DNA of 64,000 nt from contig OZ038378.1 of assembly GCA_964036045.1 (NCBI GenBank), forward strand, positions 147,034,634 to 147,098,633, given 5' to 3'. The notes under the pieces are model-generated. The model was not told where the DNA came from. It saw nothing but the letters and a program-made list of their open reading frames with translations, and made no database searches. Below are positions 10,948 through 21,500 of the stretch, piece after piece; positions within the stretch are counted from its first letter, which is position 1; each line of letters begins with the position of its first letter. Both the position numbers and the translations under genes were made by a program. Source of the stretch: Eutreptiella sp. 'Long Island Sound 2002'. Lineage: Eukaryota; Euglenozoa; Euglenophyceae; Eutreptiales; Eutreptiaceae.

Positions 10948-11035
10948 CTGTCAATTGAGCCCTTTTCCCGAACCCCCCCACAGTTTTTGGGGGCTCTATT
11001 GACCCCCCCCCCCCCCCCCGGAGGTGAAAACCCGA
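10948..11035 (+). repeat. Dispersed G/C-run foldback repeat, direct copy
   Basis: Contains the inverted pair GTCAATTGAGCCC and GGGCTCTATTGAC (12 of 13 complementary) around a 28-bp loop, then a C run. Partner of 9516-9600 in opposite orientation. Immediately upstream is GGTTCGAATCCC, a perfect tRNA B-box match, so the family may be tRNA-derived. Confidence 0.5.
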
Positions 11036-11204
11036 CATGCCCAGGCGTAGTGAACAGTACATAATCCGAACTACGTTGGGTGCCGACGCTTCACATGTTT
11101 GACAGTTCTTCCTCAAAGTCAATGATGTGGAAAAATGGTGCGAAAGAAGTGGAGTGCATCGTGTGTTGTATGTCAGGCATGAGCTTTTTCAGGTGCGTTC
11201 CCCT

Positions 11205-12563
11205 TCACCTCCGCAGATACAACCCGCAGTCTGCGCGCCCCCCCTGCAAACCCCACAATCCGAACAGGCAACGCCCTCCCACAACCTGCACCGGCCGCCG
11301 CACAACCCGCGTCGTCAGTGCCCCCGGGACCGGCACAAAGCTATGCACCCTCACAATCTGCGGCAGCGGATGCACCGGACACAGCACACAGGCAGTGCAC
11401 CCCCCCACACGTGGGCAAGGCAGAGCACGACCTGGCAACAACACGGGAGGGCCGCCCTCCGGGTCCACGGCGTGTGGGTGGCGCCCTCCTAAGTCGCTGG
11501 AACTGTGCTGTTCAGGCGAGGCATCGTCCCTGCAGCCGAGGGGAGACCGTGCGAAGGACGCAGAGTCCACAAAGCGCATGTCCGGCCCTGGGGTCAACGG
11601 ATCGGACGTTTGGTCGGCAATGCCTCGAACATCTTGTGGACTGGCGGGGACGAGGATCTCCGAGGGGCCGTGGAAGGAGTAAGGGCTGTGCACGGTCCAC
11701 CGGGAGCAAATCGGTGGATCGCCCCCCGCCGCTGTGCGGGGCCTCTGCTTCGGCATGACCGGCTCCGGGCGCCTGTAGCTCAAGAAGCCTCTCCAGAGGT
11801 TGCTGCGCTGCGCTGCCTCGTTGTTGCAGTGCATCACGCGCCCCTCTTCTTCCCCTTTGCTGACCCGTCGAGCCTCGTCCTTCGGGACGCCGCACGGGGG
11901 CGGGGGCCCGGGCTCCGTCCGCGTCTGACCCTCCGCCGCGTGCTCCTTCGGCCCGGCGGAATGGCGTTCCGCGGCCTCAGTGATCTCCGGCTCCGAAGCC
12001 CCGCGGCCGTTGCGGTCGGCGTCCGGGGCCACGCTGGACTTCGGGCCCACATATGTCGTCGGGACGTACAGCGGCTTTGCGAGCGCGCCCGCCGGGGCCC
12101 GGATCCGCTTCGGTCGGGTCACGCCGGCGGCGGCTTTGGAGGGGGCCGTCGCGTCGCGGTGCTTCTGGACGACCACCACGACCTGCTCCAACGGGGCAAG
12201 AGTGCCCAAACCGTGGGTGCCTGCGAGTAGTAGCGCCGCCAGCCCCGTGACTTGGGAAGGGGCCGTGCAGGCGGATGGCTTCGTGAGGTGGGCGGCAAGC
12301 AATTTGCTCAGGGGGTCTGCGGCCTGTGGGAGGTGTCTGGGGGCGGGGTCTGCCCCACGGTCGGTGGGGGGCACCGTGGGGGGCGGCATGGGGCCGTCTT
12401 CTTTGCCAGGCCGTGGGGCGTTCGTACCGCACCCCAAACACTGCTTGAGGGTCTCCACGATGGCATTCTGGGGACCAGTCCGCAGAGCCTTGGCGCAGGA
12501 CACCAACTGACGGGCAAGCTGCTGCACTCCCACCTCAGGAACATCAATAGCAGGGCCTTTCAT
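11205..12563 (-). CDS. Unrecognised 452-residue frame
   Basis: Function not recognised. ATG at 12563, TGA at 11205. The N-terminal ~45 residues look like an amphipathic helix (VQQLARQLVSCAKALR, then IVETLKQCLGCG). A Pro-rich stretch, an Ala/Leu-rich helical part (residues about 75-130), a Lys/Arg-containing segment (RPKRIRAP) and a charged low-complexity region follow. The last ~180 residues look less protein-like, so the real end may be earlier or spliced. It begins 12 bp after the stop of the next frame upstream, and both follow a LINE tail on the same strand, suggesting one transcribed unit or an adjacent element. Opposing frames also exist, so the call is tentative. Confidence 0.35.
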   Translation of the reverse strand: MKGPAIDVPEVGVQQLARQLVSCAKALRTGPQNAIVETLKQCLGCGTNAPRPGKEDGPMPPPTVPPTDRGADPAPRHLPQAADPLSKLLAAHLTKPSACTAPSQVTGLAALLLAGTHGLGTLAPLEQVVVVVQKHRDATAPSKAAAGVTRPKRIRAPAGALAKPLYVPTTYVGPKSSVAPDADRNGRGASEPEITEAAERHSAGPKEHAAEGQTRTEPGPPPPCGVPKDEARRVSKGEEEGRVMHCNNEAAQRSNLWRGFLSYRRPEPVMPKQRPRTAAGGDPPICSRWTVHSPYSFHGPSEILVPASPQDVRGIADQTSDPLTPGPDMRFVDSASFARSPLGCRDDASPEQHSSSDLGGRHPHAVDPEGGPPVLLPGRALPCPRVGGCTACVLCPVHPLPQIVRVHSFVPVPGALTTRVVRRPVQVVGGRCLFGLWGLQGGRADCGLYLRR

Positions 12564-12578
12564 TGTGTGGATCCACGG

Positions 12579-13226
12579 TCACGAAATGGGTCGATAAAAA
12601 AACAACACACTGAAGGCCTGGCTCGGCAGCGATTGCAACCCTCGAGCTGTAGTGAGAGGCGTAGATGGATAAAGGCAGATCAGACCTGCGTGGGTGTGGA
12701 TCGAGGAAAAAAAAAGGCATTGGTTCAAAGTGGATGCAAGTGGCTTTATGTTGATGGGGTGATGTGGATGGGGTGGATTGAGGTGGACTGGGAGATTCTG
12801 GTGGGTGAGTAGGATGCTCATTTCGTCCTGCAATTGCGTGGACACCACGTCATGATAGCACCGTTTGGCTCGGATAGCGCTATCGTACAGGGACTCGAGG
12901 TCGCGCAAATGATTCATGGCATGGGCGCAGGTTGTGGCATATGCGTATGCATGTGTTGTAGTGCGCAAGTGTTTACGGGTAAGGTCCTCCATAGAGTTCA
13001 GTGTGGTGATCCAGCGGTGGTGCTTCGCATTGAGGGTCCTGGGCCGCTTGCACGGTTGTGTCGTGGTCGTTGCCTGGTGTAGTATGGTGCGCGTAAACCA
13101 TTGCACTGCATCTGAGTCGCTAGCTTGGCGTGCCTCCTGCAGCCACGTGTCCACGTCTACTACAGGTTGGTCGTGTGGGGTGCCGTGTTTGCGTTTCCGG
13201 GTTTGACTAGTTGGTGCCCCGACCAT
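12579..13226 (-). CDS. Unrecognised 215-residue basic helical protein
   Basis: Function not recognised. ATG at 13226, TGA at 12579. Residues 1-130 look genuinely protein-like: a nuclear-signal-like start (RKRKHG), an acidic turn, CKRPRTLNAKHHRW, then a long helical region with regularly spaced Leu, Ala and Arg (MEDLTRKHLRTTTHAYAY onward). The last ~60 residues are His/Pro/Leu-rich and may be noncoding read-through. It starts about 100 bp past the end of the decayed LINE frame (13325) on the same strand and is followed 15 bp later by another frame. It may be a gag-like or accessory gene of a neighbouring element; nothing here proves that. Confidence 0.4.
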   Translation of the reverse strand: MVGAPTSQTRKRKHGTPHDQPVVDVDTWLQEARQASDSDAVQWFTRTILHQATTTTQPCKRPRTLNAKHHRWITTLNSMEDLTRKHLRTTTHAYAYATTCAHAMNHLRDLESLYDSAIRAKRCYHDVVSTQLQDEMSILLTHQNLPVHLNPPHPHHPINIKPLASTLNQCLFFSSIHTHAGLICLYPSTPLTTARGLQSLPSQAFSVLFFYRPIS

Positions 13227-13588
13227 GTTCCTTAGGTTTTGTGGTGTTTCACGTGGTGTGTCGTGTTGTGCAGTGAAGCGTGCGATCCATAGGGGGGATG
13301 GTGGTAGGTGGGGTGTAGGGGCCGCTAGTTTTCGTCACAGTCCTTGTGTGCCTTGTATGGCCGGAACTGGAAAAGACCGGCAATTGAGCGGAGTCGATAC
13401 CGCTCCTGTTGGGGTATCGTGTCCAGAAGGGAGTGGGGGATGAGGAGGCGTGTGCACAGCCACTTGTCTTGTTCGGATGTTGTGCGCAACCAGGCCTGGG
13501 CATAGGTCGCCCGGTCGTTCCACCAGTTCTGCCACTCGGTCTAGAAAATCGCCCAGGAAGGGCAGTGTGCCAGTCGCATGTGGATTGA

Positions 13589-14110
13589 GGGGGAATCTTT
13601 GCACTGCGCGCGCACTGCACGCGCACTGCGCGCTACTTTTAGACTATGTTTCCCCCGAAGAGCCCCCAAGCACACCCCTTGGAAACGCCCTTAGAATTAG
13701 GTGACCCAAACTGCCCCAGCTCAAGAAAGTTGCAAACTGGGGTACACAATACCACTCTCGCTCCTTTAAGGGCAATCTTGGTCAACACCTTAGCAAGTTG
13801 GGAGAATGGGGAGTTAGCATAGCACAACCCCATCAATCTCCAGTAGAAGCGATAGACGTTATTGAGGTATCGCAAACAGTAGAGCTGCATCATATGCTGC
13901 TCCTTACTCGCGAACAACTCCACCTGAACTTCATTCAGGTCTACCACCCCTGCATTCTCGGGGGTCCCCAACAAAGGGGGACAAAATAAGAAGTCAAAAC
14001 GTACGCTAGGGGTCACCATGATGCCCCTAGGGGCCCCTAGTATCTCAAAGTATGGGTCTCTAGTACGGCCAAACGCCCAAATAGTTGCACTGAGCGTGCA
14101 CTGCTCCCCC
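13589..14110 (-). mobile_element. Pack-type TIR element D, inserted in LINE; TSD TGA
   Basis: 522 bp with GGGGGAATCTTTGCACTG at one end and, read inward from the other, GGGGGAGCAGTGCACGC. TGA flanks both sides (13586-13588 and 14111-14113). Subterminal repeats are GCACTGCGCGCGCACTGC-like. The interior on the minus strand encodes a segment resembling retroelement polyprotein (VQVELFASKEQ, then CYANSPFSQLAKVLTKIAL, reminiscent of an NPPF motif with Pro changed to Ser). The LINE frame is continuous across the insertion when the element and one TCA are omitted, which confirms both borders. Ends match elements at 48053, 53901 and 42627. Confidence 0.75.
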
Positions 14111-14349
14111 TGAACGTCCGTGTCTGAGGCCACAAGACCCGCACACAGTAGGGATACGGTCCCAGGGTGCACCGTGTCCCCACCAGCGGACTTGGCCCCA
14201 CAGCCAAGGGAGCCATGCAGACCGCCGGTAATGTTTCAAAGGGATCCAATTGACCTAGTGTATGTTTGCTGTTTGTTTTTGTTGTCGAAGTTGCATAATC
14301 CATGACTTGGCCGGTGTTGGCATGATGTGTCCATGGAGTACTATGTCGT

Positions 14350-15478
14350 GTGCCTGGGGCGGTGGCAGATCCATGGGTAGGTTGTCGCCCATGTTTGCTA
14401 AGGTATCCGGGTCGTCGTTCCCTCGTACGTCCACATAGTCTTGGTATCTGGTTGCGTTGCGCAGGTCACCGTGTCCGGGTGTCCATCGAACCGTTAGGTT
14501 TTTGGCGGTCACGTTATAGTAACCCTGGTCGCGGTAGTCTTGGTCCTTTACTACGCCCCGACGGGGAACCGGGGTGGCTTTCACCACTCCCTGGTTGTCG
14601 AGGACGATCCCTTCCCGTGTTGTGCTAAGTCCGAAGCCACGGCGCACGCCATGGTGTAAAGTGGTACTGTCCTGCCGCACACCGTCCTGCCTGCAAATCG
14701 CACCCTGCACTGTCCCTGACCTGCCCTGCAAGAAATCTGGCATTCTACATCTGGAATATATCGTCTGAAATTGTTGGGTAAGGGGGTGGCTGGTGTGCAT
14801 GCCATGCCGACCGGGCGGTGGCGGATCCATGGGTAGGTTGTCGCCTATGTTTGCTAAGGTATCCGAGTCGTTGTTCCCCCGTATGTCCACATAGTCTTGG
14901 TATGTGGTTGCGTTGCGCAAGTCACGGTGTCCGGGTGTCCATCGAACCGTTAGGTTTTTGGCAGTCACGTTGTAGTAACTCTGGTCGCGGTAGTCTTGGT
15001 CCTTTACTACGCCCCGACGGGGAACCGGGGTGGCTTTCACCACTCCCTGGTTGTCGAGGACGATCCCTTCCCGTGTTGTGCTAAGTCCGAAGCCACGGCG
15101 CACGCCATGGTGTAAAGTGGTACTGTCCTGCCGCACACCGTCCTGCCTGCAAATCGCACCCTGCACTGTCCCTGACCTGCCCTGCAAGAAATCTGGCATT
15201 CTACATCTGGAATATATCGTCTGAAATTGTTGGGTAAGGGGGTGGCTGGTGTGCATGCCATGCCGACCGGGCGGTGGCGGATCCATGGGTAGGTTGTCGC
15301 CTATGTTTGCTAAGGTATCCGAGTCGTTGTTCCCCCGTATGTCCACATAGTCTTGGTATGTGGTTGCGTTGCGCAAGTCACGGTGTCCGGGTGTCCATCG
15401 AACCGTTAGGTTTTTGGCAGTCACGTTGTAGTAACTCTGGTCGCGGTAGTCTTGGTCCTTTACTACGCCCCGACGGGG
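14350..15478 (-). repeat. 456-bp tandem duplication inside LINE RNase H
   Basis: Two full and one partial copies with a 456-bp period (for example the motif around a BamHI-like GGATCCATGGGTAGG recurs at 14370, 14826 and 15282). 456 is divisible by three, so the RNase H frame stays open across all copies. Copies two and three are almost identical; the first has diverged more. The third copy ends at about 15478, where a G-run-rich insertion begins. Confidence 0.85.
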
Positions 15479-15536
15479 TACCGGGCAAAACCCGGGGGGG
15501 GCCATGAAGCAACGGATACTTGGCTACCGAACGCCC

Positions 15537-15615
15537 CCGTTCGCCGAACGCCCGGGGGGGGGGGGGGTGGGGGGGGGTGTCGCATACAAGGACCGGGCCC
15601 GGCCGCCCACCCGTG
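15537..15615. repeat. G-run repeat with GTCGCATACAA core
   Basis: Two long G runs followed by GTCGCATACAAGGACCGGG and a CGGCCGCCC tail. A related arrangement occurs at 35889-36005. It interrupts the LINE RNase H between its first and second acidic motifs. Confidence 0.5.
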
Positions 15616-16171
15616 GTCCGAAGCCACTTCTACCCTATACACCTGTTGGGGGCCGTGTACCCGGAAGGCTACACGGAAATCCCCATTGCTCATGCCTCCC
15701 CCTGCCCTACCATGGCGTTTCAGACCGTCGGTGTACCACCTTTTAGTCGTGGGGTGGCCCGTGTAGTAGATTGTCACCCCTAGGGCATTTCGCGTGTGCG
15801 GGAGGGTGTGCGTCACGTCTCGTGTTTCCTCGGGTGTGGGTTCGTCTGGTTGAGTCAGGCTGTCATAGGACAGTCGATGGGTTGCTACCTGTAGCCTGCC
15901 AGCCTGCAGCTCGGGGTCCTCCTCCGAGCTTTCAGAGTCATATAGTCCGTCCGCTAGCGGTCGGTGTAGCCTAGGACGCGACGTACGCTGACCCGCCGTG
16001 CCCCCTAGGGCACGCACAGCGTCCGGCTACTTATACAGGGTGGCGGACAGCTGCTAGTCAGTCCGTCCGGCCTGTCGGACTTCGTTGTGGCCCAGCGTAA
16101 CTCAACGTGTTATAAAGGTCCACCATGTTTGGCGGAGTCCCATTCCACCGTCCCTTACGTCGGTAGACATA

Positions 16172-16871
16172 GGCTAAGTGTTTGCACTGCGTGCGCACTG
16201 CGTGTGCACTGCGTGTGCACTGCGTGCGCACTGCGTGCATATTGCGCACGTAGAGGCTAGGATACTCACCCAAGAATACCTGTCACCTGTTTACTAGAGG
16301 GAAGACTGAAAGGTGTCAATACCATAGGGTTGGCTAGGTGTCCATCGATACTTCTGGTTGTAGTTATAACCAACAGCATCGTCGAAGAAGAACTGTCCGG
16401 TCTTGGTGTCGACTCGCCACCATTGAGTATCGGCGATCGAGAGCCTTCGAGCGACGATGACCACTTTGACTTCTCTGCAGTTGTGGACGTGGCCATACCG
16501 GTCGATGATCTTGAGCATCTCGGTTCGAGAATCACCTTGAAGTCGACCAAGGTTTTGGTGCACGTACTATCTGTCGGGAAGAGTACTCTGCAGGGCGAAT
16601 TGAACCGCCTCTACGGATACGAGGCTCGCTGCAGTGTCGGCAATGACGACGTCGAGATCCGGGCCGTGTTGACTGTGTACACTTTGTCGATGGGCCTCTT
16701 CTAGGGGGAAATGGTTGACAATTCAAATATGCCACATCCTAAATGCTTGGGAAGCCAAAAAAACCCTGGTACGGAACCAAAAACTTGTGAAAAGGGGCCA
16801 AAACTAGGGTTCGAGTATTTGCCGACATCCAAAACTTCGCACTGCGTGCGCACTGCGTGCATGGCATTCCC
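16172..16871 (-). mobile_element. Pack-type TIR element A, inserted in LINE; TSD ATA
   Basis: 700 bp bordered by ATA on both sides (16169-16171, 16872-16874). The left end is an array of GCACTGCGTGCGCACTGCG-type units; the right end carries the same units and ATTCCC. About 90 bp at the left and 130 bp at the right are clearly shared with the element at 49124-49950, while the interiors differ. On the minus strand a polypyrimidine-TAG acceptor-like site (exon start 16700) and a consensus donor GTGAGT (16264-16269) bracket a gene-like segment. Removing the element plus one ATA joins the two LINE frames in phase. Confidence 0.75.
16310..16700 (-). pseudogene. Exon-like cargo of element A, one in-frame TAG
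   Basis: Between candidate splice sites one minus-strand frame is continuous apart from a TAG at 16567-16569. It has a plausible globular composition: DLDVVIADTAASLVSVEAV before the TAG, then MLKIIDRYGHVHNCREVKV and ADTQWWRVDTKTGQFFFDD, the last faintly WW-domain-like (Trp, then TGQ-aromatic). It ends in TAG shortly before the donor. Family not identified. A frame on the opposite strand is also open, which weakens the call. Confidence 0.35.
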
Positions 16872-17221
16872 ATATGGTGTCGATTCATTCGCGGTTCTGC
16901 TCCAGGTGTCTCCCGGAGGAACTGTAGGAGCATGTCATCCCACTGGGCCATGCGTTGTTTGTTGCCAAGAAAAAGGCCGCGGTAAGTCCATTTCTGTCGC
17001 CACAGCTTTGCGCTCGAACAATCCACCATTTGTCCAGCTCGGGGAGCGATTTTGAGGTATTGGTGAGTTGATTTGGTTCCCAATTGATGGTTATAAGGCT
17101 GTAAAATCTCCAAAATCTGCAGTCGATTTCTCAGGAATTGATGGGCAAAAGTGAGATACAAACTGGTGCCGCTTGGATTTAGGCGCATTCGCGGTGCAAT
17201 CTGCCAGATGAACACAAGCAA

Positions 17222-18599
17222 AGTTTACATACAAATGAAGATTTATTTTCAAAATTCAATGTCAAATTGCAATTATACAAAATAAAAAACCAATGCAAAA
17301 TTGCTGAGAGCAATTGCACACCATAGGCCTACCAATTGGTGATTTTACCTTATGGCTCTTTGTATATATTGTGACGTGTCACAATTCACCCCCACCCCCA
17401 CCCCCCCGCACCGCACCGCCCAAATGATGCACAAATTAGATCCATCCCTGATCTGGGGTTTGGGCTGAGTGGGAATCTGGGGCAGTCCTGTGTCTGCGAA
17501 CACAGTGCAGTGGTTATGGCAGTCACCTTGGCCATGGGGGAAAATGGGGCCTCAAATAGCCGACCGTTCGCACAGCGCGCGCCCCCCCCCCCATACTCAA
17601 AACCTGACATACCCTGTTTGCATCACGGAAAATAAAAATTTGCCAATTCTCCCTCCGCCGCCACACGTCATGTCAGCTTGTCTAGATATCCTGCTTGGCC
17701 GTAGAACAATCGATGATGATCGGTACCCTCCAGATTGGATCTAGCATCCACCACAGTACACGGCACGATACACAGCGCAGAGAAGGTGCCAAAAGCGCCC
17801 GTGCTTTCGATATGTTTCGCCGGACGTGTGCTACCAAATACCCTACCCCTTGACACACACCAATCACAACCAACGGAGTTGCAGCAAAGTGGAGCACCCG
17901 CGAAACACAATGGCACCAGCAAAGAGCATGGGATTGTCTGTAGGGCAGAAAGAGGGACACAACGGGCGGTGGACAACACAACACATATGAAGTGCTGTGC
18001 ATGAGGCACGCGAATTGTACGACATAACAAAATGCGGGGTTTTCTGCCAATCAGGGCCATCAGAAAAGCATCTGCGGGCACTGCATGTACTCTGCAAAAC
18101 AATTACGACACCGTCCATGTCACATGAGTTGGATCCAGCGAGACACAGCGCAAAGCTGAATGGACACCCGGCAGCACAAGGCCCAGTAGAGGGCAGTGGG
18201 GGGAATTATAAGAGAATTATAAGACAATGATAACAGAAGAGAACAATGATCACACAGGGCAACGTGCCCGTGAATCCACGGAATCAAATCAAAACCTTTT
18301 CCATCGCTCAGGCAGAACAGGTGTGACATGCACCGTCCCGCCATCACCACCGCAGCCTCCGGGGTCCGCATCCGGACATGCCAGAACTAGTGCGCCAACC
18401 ACGAAAACAGCTCACGGCTCTGTAACTGGCCTGCAGCCGGGCGGGGTACGTCCGGAGGGGGGGGGAGGTGGTCTAGCCACACTTATGCACCGGAGGTCAC
18501 AGAAGGGCCTCCATGACCAGAGTCTACATTCCGGAGATGGCGGCCTACCACAAAAATGTTCATGATGCCCCCCCCCCTCGTACCCCCCCCCTCTTGCGA
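17222..18599. other. No gene recognised; DIRS-leader-like repeat
   Basis: AT-richer DNA at 17222-17360, then 17369-17450 resembles the DIRS leader at 7945-8025 (palindrome, C-run, then ACAAATTAGATCCATC), possibly a solo end fragment. A C-run lies at about 17581-17592. The remainder to the satellite has only short conflicting frames. Confidence 0.5.
17369..17450 (+). repeat. Fragment related to DIRS leader
   Basis: Shares TTGTGACRTGTCACAA, an adjoining C-rich tract and GCACAAATTAGATCCATC with 7945-8020. The 31-bp terminal repeat of the element was not found beside it. Confidence 0.55.
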
Positions 18600-21500
18600 G
18601 AACAACGCCCCCGCTACCATTAGTACGGCTGTACACAACCATCCTGCCGGGGGAGGGGGGGGAGGGGGTTCGGCCGCTCCATAACAACGCCCCCGCTACC
18701 ATTAGTACGGCTGTACACAACCATCCTGCCGGGGGAGGGGGGGGAGGGGGTTCGGCCGCTCCATAACAACGCCCCCGCTACCATTAGTACGGCTGTACAC
18801 AACCATCCTGCCGGGGGAGGGGGGGGAGGGGGGGTTCGGCCGCTCCATACCAACGCCCCCGCTACCATTAGTACGGCTGTACACAACCATCCTGCCGGGG
18901 GAGGGGGGGGAGGGGGTTCGGCCGCTCCATACCAACGCCCCCGCTACCATTAGTACGGCTGTACACAACCATCCTGCCGGGGGAGGGGGGGGAGGGGGGG
19001 TTCGGCCGCTCCATACCAACGCCCCCGCTACCATTAGTACGGCTGTACACAACCATCCTGCCGGGGGAGGGGGGGGAGGGGGTTCGGCCGCTCCATACCA
19101 ACGCCCCCGCTACCATTAGTACGGCTGTACACAACCATCCTGCCGGGGGAGGGGGGGGAGGGGGTTCGGCCGCTCCATACCAACGCCCCCGCTACCATTA
19201 GTACGGCTGTACACAACCATCCTGCCGGGGGAGGGGGGGGAGGGGGGGTTCGGCCGCTCCATAACAAGGCCCCCGCTACCATTAGTACGGCTGTACACAA
19301 CCATCCTGCCGGGGGAGGGGGGGGAGGGGGTTCGGCCGCTCCATACCAACGCCCCCGCTACCATTAGTACGGCTGTACACAACCATCCTGCCGGGGGAGG
19401 GGGGGGAGGGGGGGTTCGGCCGCTCCATAACAACGCCCCCGCTACCATTAGTACAGCTGTACACAACCATCCTGCCGGGGGAGGGGGGGGAGGGGGTTCG
19501 GCCGCTCCATAACAAGGCCCCCGCTACCATTAGTACGGCTGTACACAACCATCCTGCCGGGGGAGGGGGGGGAGGGGGGGTTCGGCCGCTCCATAACAAC
19601 GCCCCCGCTACCATTAGTACGGCTGTACACAACCATCCTGCCGGGGGAGGGGGGGGAGGGGGGGTTCGGCCGCTCCATAACAACGCCCCCGCTACCATTA
19701 GTACGGCTGTACACAACCATCCTGCCGGGGGAGGGGGGGGAGGGGGGGTTCGGCCGCTCCATAACAACGCCCCCGCTACCATTAGTACGGCTGTACACAA
19801 CCATCCTGCCGGGGGAGGGGGGGGAGGGGGGGTTCGGCCGCTCCATAACAACGCCCCCGCTACCATTAGTACGGCTGTACACAACCATCCTGCCGGGGGA
19901 GGGGGGGGAGGGGGGGCTCGGCCGCTCCATAACAACGCCCCCGCTACCATTAGTACGGCTGTACACAACCATCCTGCCGGGGGAGGGGGGGGAGGGGGTT
20001 CGGCCGCTCCATAACAACGCCCCCGCTACCATTAGTACGGCTGTACACAACCATCCTGCCGGGGGAGGGGGGGGAGGGGGTTCGGCCGCTCCATAACAAC
20101 GCCCCCGCTACCATTAGTACGGCTGTACACAACCATCCTGCCGGGGGAGGGGGGAGGGGGGGGTTCGGCCGCTCCATACCAACGCCCCCGCTACCATTAG
20201 TACGGCTGTACACAACCATCCTGCCGGGGGAGGGGGGGAGGGGGTTCGGCCGCTCCATAACAACGCCCCCGCTACCATTAGTACGGCTGTACACAACCGT
20301 CCTGCCGGGGGACGGGGGGGAGGGGGGGTTCGGCCGCTCCAAAACAACGCCCCCGCTACCATTAGTACGGCTGTACACAACCATCCTGCCGGGGGAGGGG
20401 GGGGAGGGGGTTCGGCCGCTCCATAACAACGCCCCGCTACCATTAGTATGGCTGTACACAACCATCCTGCCGGGGGAGGGGGGGGAGGGGGGGTTCGGCC
20501 GCTCCATAACAAGGCCCCCGCTACCATTAGTACGGCTGTACACAACCATCCTGCCGGGGGAGGGGGGGGGAGGGGGTTCGGCCGCTCCATAACAACGCCC
20601 CCGCTACCATTAGTACGGCTGTACACAACCATCCTGCCGGGGGAGGGGGGGGAGGTGGGGTTCGGCCGCTCCATAACAAGGCCCCCACAACCATCCTGCT
20701 GGGGGAGGGGGGGGGGGGGGTTCGGCCGCTCCATAACAAGGCCCCCGCTACCATTAGTACGGCTGTACACAACCATCCTGCCGGGGGAGGGGGGAGGGGG
20801 GGTTCGGCCGCTCCATAACAACGCCCCCGCTACCATTAGTACGGCTTTACACACCATCCTGCCGGGGGAGGGGGGGGAGGGGGTTCGGCCGCTCCATAAC
20901 AACGCCCCCGCTACCATTAGTACAGCTGTACACAACCATCCTGCCGGGGGAGGGGGGGGAGGGGGGGTTCGGCCGCTCCATAACAACGCCCCCGCTACCA
21001 TTAGTACGGCTGTACACAACCATCCTGCCGGGGGAGGGGGGGGAGGGGGGGTTCGGCCGCTCCATAACAACGCCCCCGCTACCATTAGTACGGCTGTACA
21101 CAACCATCCTGCCGGGGGAGGGGGGGGGGGGGGGGTTCGGCCGCTCCATAACAACGCCCCCGCTACCATTAGTACGGCTGTACACAACCATCGTGCCGGG
21201 GAGGGGGGGGAGGGGGGGTTCGGCCGCTCCATAACAACGCCCCCGCTAGCATTAGTACGGCTGTACACAACCATCCTGCCGGGGGAGGGGGGGGAGGGGG
21301 GGCTCGGCCGCTCCATAACAACGCCCCCGCTACCATTAGTACGGCTGTACACAACCATCCTGCCGGGGGAGGGGAGGGGGGGCTCGGCCGCTCCATAACA
21401 ACGCCCCCGCTACCATTAGTACGGCTGTACACAACCATCCTGCCGGGGGAGGGGGGGGGGGGGGGTTCGGCCGCTCCATACCAACGCCCCCGCTACCATT

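Larger units (their letters stand above)
13325..17221 (-). pseudogene. 5'-truncated, decayed LINE (RT tail, RNase H, CCHC) with two nested insertions
   Basis: Remnant of a non-LTR retrotransposon ORF2 read right to left. From 17221 the frame covers the region after the RT core (DDMLLQFLRETPG, then GGMGLRQTWW). RNase H follows: YTDGLKRHGRAGGG near 15.7 kb, VLDNQGVVKAT, VRWTPGHRDLRN and DIRGNNDSDTLANIG. A CCHC-type finger (VCGSCGLRHG ... HMRLAHCPSW) and a C-terminal helical region (WQNWWNDRATYAQAW) end at TAG 13325-13327. The frame is broken by TGA (16102-16104), TAG (16054-16056, 16027-16029, 14255-14257, 13541-13543), G-run frameshifts near 15.55 kb and a 456-bp tandem duplication. Small TIR elements at 16172-16871 and 13589-14110 interrupt it; conceptually removing each with one target copy restores phase. 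No endonuclease or RT catalytic core is present, as in 5'-truncated LINE copies. Confidence 0.75.

Noticed and set aside
13639-14172. 177-codon frame as one intact gene
   Set aside because: It crosses the border of element D into the LINE; only the inner part belongs to the element and its NPPF-like motif is altered.
16330-16704. 124-codon plus-strand frame in element A as the main cargo gene
   Set aside because: It overlaps the splice-bracketed minus-strand segment; I could not exclude it but the minus-strand reading fits the conserved donor.
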